Shown piece by piece: positions 59,484 to 64,000 of a stretch of DNA of 64,000 nucleotides. Both the position numbers and the translations under genes were made by a program. Position 1 is the stretch's first letter. Each line of letters begins with the position of its first letter. The notes beneath the pieces were generated by a model. It was not told the DNA's origin and searched no databases. It worked only from the letters and a program-made list of their open reading frames with translations. The DNA is from Paenibacillus xerothermodurans. GTDB lineage: Bacteria; Bacillota; Bacilli; Paenibacillales; NBRC-103111. The stretch spans positions 687,401 through 751,400 of the forward strand of contig NZ_NHRJ02000002.1 of NCBI RefSeq assembly GCF_002220865.2, read 5' to 3'.

Positions 59484-60869
59484 TTGTACATAAGCATAAA
59501 ATACAAATATATTGCTATTTATTCTATGCTAACGATACTGCCCATCATTATGTTTCATATATGGGTGTATCAGATGTGGTCCGAAAAGCTGCATGATACA
59601 ATCGTCGATTCCAATTCGAAACTGGTCTCACAGCTAAGTAACTCTATCGCCTTGATCGCTGCAGTAAAGAACAGAGACATCGTAAGTGATTTAATTGACA
59701 ACTCAGGTCTGGATAAACAAAGCAAGATTTTGGTTATGGATCATTCCGGAGAGCTCATTTATACTTCAAATAAGATTTTAGCACACAGTGATATAAAGAG
59801 TACGGTTCTATCCAAGTCGGGCCGAGATGGACATTTTGTTACCCGCGATTACGAAGAGGAAATGCTGGTCACTTATTATAGTCACCCGGTCTCCCGGTGG
59901 CACATGGTCGTGCTCACTCCCACTGCCGTTATTTACGAACAGCTGTCTTCCGTGCAGCGGTTAATGATCGTGCTGATTCTATTCAGCTTCGTTTTAAGCA
60001 TCGCATCTGTCGTCCTAATTTCATTTCATCTCACGCGGCCTATCAGAACGTTGAGAAAGAAACTGGAAGGCCTGGAGCACGGGCGGATGGACCCTCTGGA
60101 TGAGCAGGAGGTTGTAGCGAAAGACGAGATCTGGAAAATTGGAAGCAGCTTTAATGCTATCGTCAACAACCTAAGAGATCAGATGAATTTGCATTATCAG
60201 CTTAAAATGAAGTCCGACCAAGCCAGACTGTTTGCCTTGCAATCTCAAATCAATCCCCATTTTCTCCATAATACACTGGAGACGATTAATTCCATTGCTT
60301 TAATTGAGAACGTGCCCATCATAGCAGAATTATCGAGAGCGCTTTCCAAAATGTTTCGTTACAACACGATGCAAGCAGGCGGTTTCGTAACTTTTAAGGA
60401 GGAATTAGAGCAGGCAGAGAATTATTTAAATGTTCAATTGATCCGTTTCGATGGGATTATAACGAGCCAAATGGATATCGATAAGAAAATTTTGGAGAAA
60501 CAGAGCATTAAATTTATACTTCAACCGCTAATTGAAAATTGTTTCATTCATGGATTCAAGGATCTCGACGAGCAAGGCCGAATTATTATCAGAGGCTGTA
60601 TGGAAGACGACAAGATAACGATTTCTATTGAAGATAACGGTGTCGGGATGGATAACGACCAGTTAGCTCGAATCAATGAGAAACTTGACTGCGTGGTCAT
60701 CGAAGAAGAAGCCTCCGGGCAGGGTCCCAAAGGCGTGGGTCTGCTTAATGTGAATTCGAGAGTTAAAATCACATTCGGGAACACGTATGGTCTCTCCTGT
60801 CATGCTCTACTACCGAGGGGGTTATCCGTTAAAATAACTTTTCCTGCGGTCATGCATAAAGAGGGGTGA
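59484..60869 (+). CDS. YesM-type sensor histidine kinase
   Basis: 461 residues. An N-terminal span (about 8-26) and a second (about 157-178) bracket a 130-residue extracellular sensor. HAMP, phospho-His in INPHFLHNTLETINS and HATPase motifs (PLIENCFIHGF, DNGVGMD) follow. TTG start with a near-perfect GGAGGTGA site. It overlaps the response regulator start (GTGA). AT-richer than the flanks. Confidence 0.92.
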   Translation: MYISIKYKYIAIYSMLTILPIIMFHIWVYQMWSEKLHDTIVDSNSKLVSQLSNSIALIAAVKNRDIVSDLIDNSGLDKQSKILVMDHSGELIYTSNKILAHSDIKSTVLSKSGRDGHFVTRDYEEEMLVTYYSHPVSRWHMVVLTPTAVIYEQLSSVQRLMIVLILFSFVLSIASVVLISFHLTRPIRTLRKKLEGLEHGRMDPLDEQEVVAKDEIWKIGSSFNAIVNNLRDQMNLHYQLKMKSDQARLFALQSQINPHFLHNTLETINSIALIENVPIIAELSRALSKMFRYNTMQAGGFVTFKEELEQAENYLNVQLIRFDGIITSQMDIDKKILEKQSIKFILQPLIENCFIHGFKDLDEQGRIIIRGCMEDDKITISIEDNGVGMDNDQLARINEKLDCVVIEEEASGQGPKGVGLLNVNSRVKITFGNTYGLSCHALLPRGLSVKITFPAVMHKEG

Positions 60870-62314
60870 CTACGATTTTTCGCTTACTAATAGTTGAAGA
60901 TGAACCATGGATACGAAAATCGTTGGAGAAGATTCTACCTTGGAATGAGCTAGGCATAGAATACGCAGGATGCGCGAGAAATGGGCAGGAAGCGTTCAGC
61001 ATTATTGTTAATTCCAGCGTAGATCTTGTGATTACGGATATTAAAATGCCGAAGATGGATGGGTTCAAACTCATGGATAGCTTGGCGGAATATGTCAATC
61101 CCACTCCCAAATATATGATTATATCGGGGTATGATGATTTTCATTATGCAAAGAATGCTATAAAGCAAGGTGTTTTGGATTACATCCTAAAACCAGTAGA
61201 TCCCAAAGAGCTGCGAGCCTCCGTGCTAAAAGCGGTAGATAAATTGAAAATTGAAAGATCGGAGCGCGATAACTTACGGAAATTAAGAATAAAGGATTAC
61301 GTCTATGAACGGATTAGTCACCCCACGAGTGAAGTGAATCATGATTTACTTCCAGAAAACTCCTGTTATTGCTTTTTATTTTCCATACATTCAGTGTATC
61401 AGGAACTATCTGAGCAACTTGGCACCCCGGGTTTAACTTACTTCGCCCTTCCATTAGGGGCTTACTATTTATACTTTCTTATGGCTAGTTCCGAGCAAGC
61501 AATGCAGAAGCGTGTCATGAACGCAATCGATGCGATTCGCAAAAACCATATCATCGGCATCAGCAAAATCCGGATGTATAGGGACCATTCCTTTTATCAG
61601 GCGCTAAAAGAAACGGAACACGATTATCTTCTTAATGATAAAAATAGCATAAGCTTAAAAACTCATATGCCTTACGACATAGCTTTATCCAGTAAGGATG
61701 AAATTTATCTCCTGGAGGCGCTGCAAGCGAGGGAGAAAGACAAGATCCTGCACAAAGTGAATCAGTTCTTACATACCTGCGAATATTTCGAACAGCAGTG
61801 GGTGGCCCATTTTCAACTTTACCTTTTTTTCGGTAAATATGTGTCTAACACCAGTGGATTTGCTGAGCAGGTACTGTGGCTGCACGATTTAAAGAATATA
61901 AAGACATCAAACGAATTGAAGATATGGCGACACAAAGGGCTTGAACCGATGATTGATGAGATCATGAAAATTGAACAAAAAAAGGCCCCTGACCATTTTT
62001 TGCAGGCCGTAAAATATGTGGAAAAACATTATTTGAATGCTTCTTTGTCCCTCGAATCGGTCGCTCGCTATCTCAATCTGTCCACACCCTACTTAAGTAA
62101 TATTTTCAACGCTAGAGGAGAAAATTATACAGCTTATGTGACTAAGAAACGGGTGGACAAGGCCAAACAACTTCTGCTCGACTCTGATCTTACGATTTAT
62201 GAAGTTAGCGAAGCGTCGGGTTTCAATGATGTGAAGTACTTCATCCATGTTTTTAAGAAAGAAACACTCTACACTCCAAACAATTTTCGGAAGCTAAAAA
62301 AACACACTTTTTAG
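60866..62314 (+). CDS. YesN-type response regulator with AraC DNA-binding domain
   Basis: 482 residues. Receiver with LLIVEDEPWI, phospho-Asp in DLVITDIKMPKMDG and Lys in YILKPVDP. A long middle region is followed by AraC helices (VARYLNLSTPYLSNIFNARGENYTAYVTKKR and FNDVKYFIHVFKKETLYTPNNFRK; landmarks LSTPYLSNIF and GFNDVKYFIHVFKK). GTG start overlaps the kinase stop by four bases, so the two are coupled. It probably regulates the divergent nitrilase/deacetylase operon and the MFS gene. Confidence 0.92.
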   Translation: MTTIFRLLIVEDEPWIRKSLEKILPWNELGIEYAGCARNGQEAFSIIVNSSVDLVITDIKMPKMDGFKLMDSLAEYVNPTPKYMIISGYDDFHYAKNAIKQGVLDYILKPVDPKELRASVLKAVDKLKIERSERDNLRKLRIKDYVYERISHPTSEVNHDLLPENSCYCFLFSIHSVYQELSEQLGTPGLTYFALPLGAYYLYFLMASSEQAMQKRVMNAIDAIRKNHIIGISKIRMYRDHSFYQALKETEHDYLLNDKNSISLKTHMPYDIALSSKDEIYLLEALQAREKDKILHKVNQFLHTCEYFEQQWVAHFQLYLFFGKYVSNTSGFAEQVLWLHDLKNIKTSNELKIWRHKGLEPMIDEIMKIEQKKAPDHFLQAVKYVEKHYLNASLSLESVARYLNLSTPYLSNIFNARGENYTAYVTKKRVDKAKQLLLDSDLTIYEVSEASGFNDVKYFIHVFKKETLYTPNNFRKLKKHTF

Positions 62315-62329
62315 CATCAGGGGGAGTCC

Positions 62330-63628
62330 ATGCAGCAGGAGCAAAGATTAAATGGCTACCACATATTTTTGGCGATTGTAGCGTTTTTAGGCTGGACGAT
62401 ATCGGCAATCGATGCATCCATATTTTTTTTCGTCGCCCCATACTTGTCGCATGAATTTAACTTGAGTTTGCAAAGTTTTGGCATGATCGTCGCCGGTGGT
62501 TTCTTAATCGCTATCATTGTCAGTTTTTTCATTGGTCCTCTCATGGATCACTTCGGACGTAAAATCGTGTTTCAATGGATTTTAATCATCATGACGATCG
62601 GAACGTTTCTCAGCGGCTTGTCTTGGAATTTCGAGTCGTTAATCGTGTTCAGACTGCTAGCAACAGGCAGTGCGTTTGCGGAGTATGCGGTCGGAGCTAC
62701 CATACTAGTTGAGTCCGTGCCCGCAAAACATCGTGGATGGCTGGTAGGTATTATGGCGGCCGGATGGCCCGCTGGAACTGCCCTGTCCACACTCATATCA
62801 TTATATGCAATTCCTTCTCTGGGTTGGCAGAGCGCATTTTTTATAGCGTCTATACCGGCATTCATTGTAATTGTCATCCGGTTACATATTAAAGAACCCA
62901 AACGGTTCAAGGATGTTAATAGGATTCGTGCGCAAGCCTCCGCCAGTAGAACACACGCGGGCATAGCGAAACTCAAAATGGATTTTACAGTGAACCAACA
63001 GGAGGCCGTTAAGAAGCCCTTGCAGCAGCTTTTTAAAGGAGAGCTCTTGAAAAATACGATTTTGGTATGGATCTATATGAATGCGGTAGTGATTTCATAT
63101 AGCCTGTTGATTTGGTTTGCGCCTTACTGGTTAAAAGATGCTTTTGCGATCAATTCAGCCCAAGCGACATGGACCACCTGCGTCGGCAGTCTTGTCAGCA
63201 TTTTGGGATTCATTGCATGTGGTTGGTTGAGCGGAAAGGTCGGCATACGTGCAGCCAACACGATATTCATCCCTATTGGGATTGTGATTACCATCTGGAT
63301 GACTAAATTCGCTGTGACCTACGCTGCATTTTTGCCGGCGTACCTGTTGTGGAACTTTTTCGGCGCGGGAATCTGGGGCGTCATACCCAGACTGTTCACA
63401 GAAGCGTTCCCTACACGCGCCAGAGGCACCGGAGCCTCTGTCAATTCAGCATCTTGTTGGCTGGGTTGGGCTTTTACCAGTAATTTCTCGCCATGCCTCA
63501 TTGATCATATCGGTTATAATACATCTATCTTTTTTGCCGGAGTTTTTCTATTCCCGGTGGCCCTAATCAGTCTTTGGATGATCAGAAGAATTCCTCCTGC
63601 GAGCGATCTTGAGGATTATATTACATAG
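62330..63628 (+). CDS. MFS transporter, acid/sugar:proton symporter type
   Basis: 432 residues with 12 spans. The loop 2-3 motif is GPLMDHFGRKIVF (about 67-79). The family-like PTRARGTGASVNSASCW stretch occurs in the tenth-span region, and a long basic central loop (about 195-225) separates the halves. It fits the aromatic-acid/sugar-acid importer class. GGGGGAG start site, 15 bases after the regulator gene; same operon. It could import the substrate of the nitrilase/deacetylase pair. Confidence 0.88.
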   Translation: MQQEQRLNGYHIFLAIVAFLGWTISAIDASIFFFVAPYLSHEFNLSLQSFGMIVAGGFLIAIIVSFFIGPLMDHFGRKIVFQWILIIMTIGTFLSGLSWNFESLIVFRLLATGSAFAEYAVGATILVESVPAKHRGWLVGIMAAGWPAGTALSTLISLYAIPSLGWQSAFFIASIPAFIVIVIRLHIKEPKRFKDVNRIRAQASASRTHAGIAKLKMDFTVNQQEAVKKPLQQLFKGELLKNTILVWIYMNAVVISYSLLIWFAPYWLKDAFAINSAQATWTTCVGSLVSILGFIACGWLSGKVGIRAANTIFIPIGIVITIWMTKFAVTYAAFLPAYLLWNFFGAGIWGVIPRLFTEAFPTRARGTGASVNSASCWLGWAFTSNFSPCLIDHIGYNTSIFFAGVFLFPVALISLWMIRRIPPASDLEDYIT

Positions 63629-63851
63629 AGCCACGTTTCAACCCATGCAAAGACCGCTTGTTTGATTACCTCGATATCTTCTTCATGAGTGCCTCTGGAG
63701 AGGGAAGCGCACTTCTTACAATGGGCGGGCGCCCGTTGTCCGCACAGTAAAGTGGGCGCACCTTTTCATCGATGGAGGAAAAGTCGATATACTTGTCGAT
63801 CTAACGAAGCACGTGATCCTATGGGACCAGTTCCTCGAGGGATACAAATTC
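63629..63851. other. Short region with two broken protein-like frames
   Basis: One frame reads DYLDIFFMSASGEGSAL and ends LSAQ-stop at about 63748. Another reads KWAHLFIDGGKVDILVDLTK and continues open into the rRNA fragment. Both have normal protein composition but no start, so they are probably gene fragments. No family recognised. Confidence 0.4.

Positions 63852-64000
<149 letters not shown>

Overview
The window looks like chromosome of a spore-forming, Gram-positive bacterium of the Paenibacillus group. The evidence is: YjcZ-type and CotF-type spore proteins; a sigma-K-like promoter; AGGAGG-type ribosome binding sites with frequent GTG/TTG starts; several YesM/YesN two-component pairs beside lipoprotein-dependent sugar ABC transporters; PerR, Ohr and Mn-catalase genes; and a terminal 16S rRNA fragment of Paenibacillus/Cohnella character. 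Genus is inferred by eye, without a search.

Layout. 0-5.6 kb: the tail of a fused ECF-transporter ATPase/EcfT protein, a metallophosphoesterase, a perR/response-regulator pair, a tiny yjcZ-type gene and an NlpC/P60 hydrolase. 5.7-19.3 kb: housekeeping and stress genes, namely a sodium symporter, a PASTA pseudokinase, a four-PAS hybrid kinase, a Gln/Ala-rich protein, a YpsA-like protein, a SodC lipoprotein, a TIM-barrel isomerase beside a decayed SDR, Ohr, an MFS exporter and an SPW protein. 19.4-28.8 kb: a hydroxy-acid/sugar-acid locus with two GntR regulators, a LarA-type isomerase, a TctABC transporter, a split UxaA dehydratase and an IlvD/Edd dehydratase. 29.4-40.1 kb: a polysaccharide-utilisation block (YesM/YesN, solute-binding lipoprotein, two permeases, an alginate-lyase-family protein and a secreted beta-helix protein). 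40.3-45.6 kb: a YdjM-like membrane protein with an abnormal start, a secreted GH27-like enzyme, four 41-bp tandem repeats, an NAD(P)-binding protein and a manganese catalase. 45.9-46.6 kb: a seven-gene tRNA operon with promoter and terminator. 46.7-54.1 kb: XapX, CotF-type coat proteins, a cold-shock protein, a frameshifted LysE exporter, DUF1003, a second metallophosphoesterase and a second secreted beta-helix protein. 54.4-57.2 kb: an operon of 2-hydroxyacid dehydrogenase, FAH-family hydrolase and SDR. 57.4-63.6 kb: a visibly more AT-rich block with a nitrilase, a NodB-fold deacetylase, a divergent YesM/YesN pair and an MFS importer. From about 63,852 to the edge: the 3' part of a 16S rRNA, without its 5' portion.

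The most interesting reading is a split catabolic regulon. The TctABC/LarA-like/UxaA/IlvD locus and the distant dehydrogenase/FAH/SDR operon carry near-identical palindromes (TGGTCTGACCA and TGGTCAGACCA) at their promoters, which is the operator type of FadR-family GntR proteins. Together they could import a sugar acid, epimerise and dehydrate it, oxidise the keto-deoxy acid and cleave the diketo acid. The substrate cannot be read from sequence. A second possible system is the nitrilase/deacetylase/MFS block, whose enzyme pair would suit cyclic-imide breakdown.
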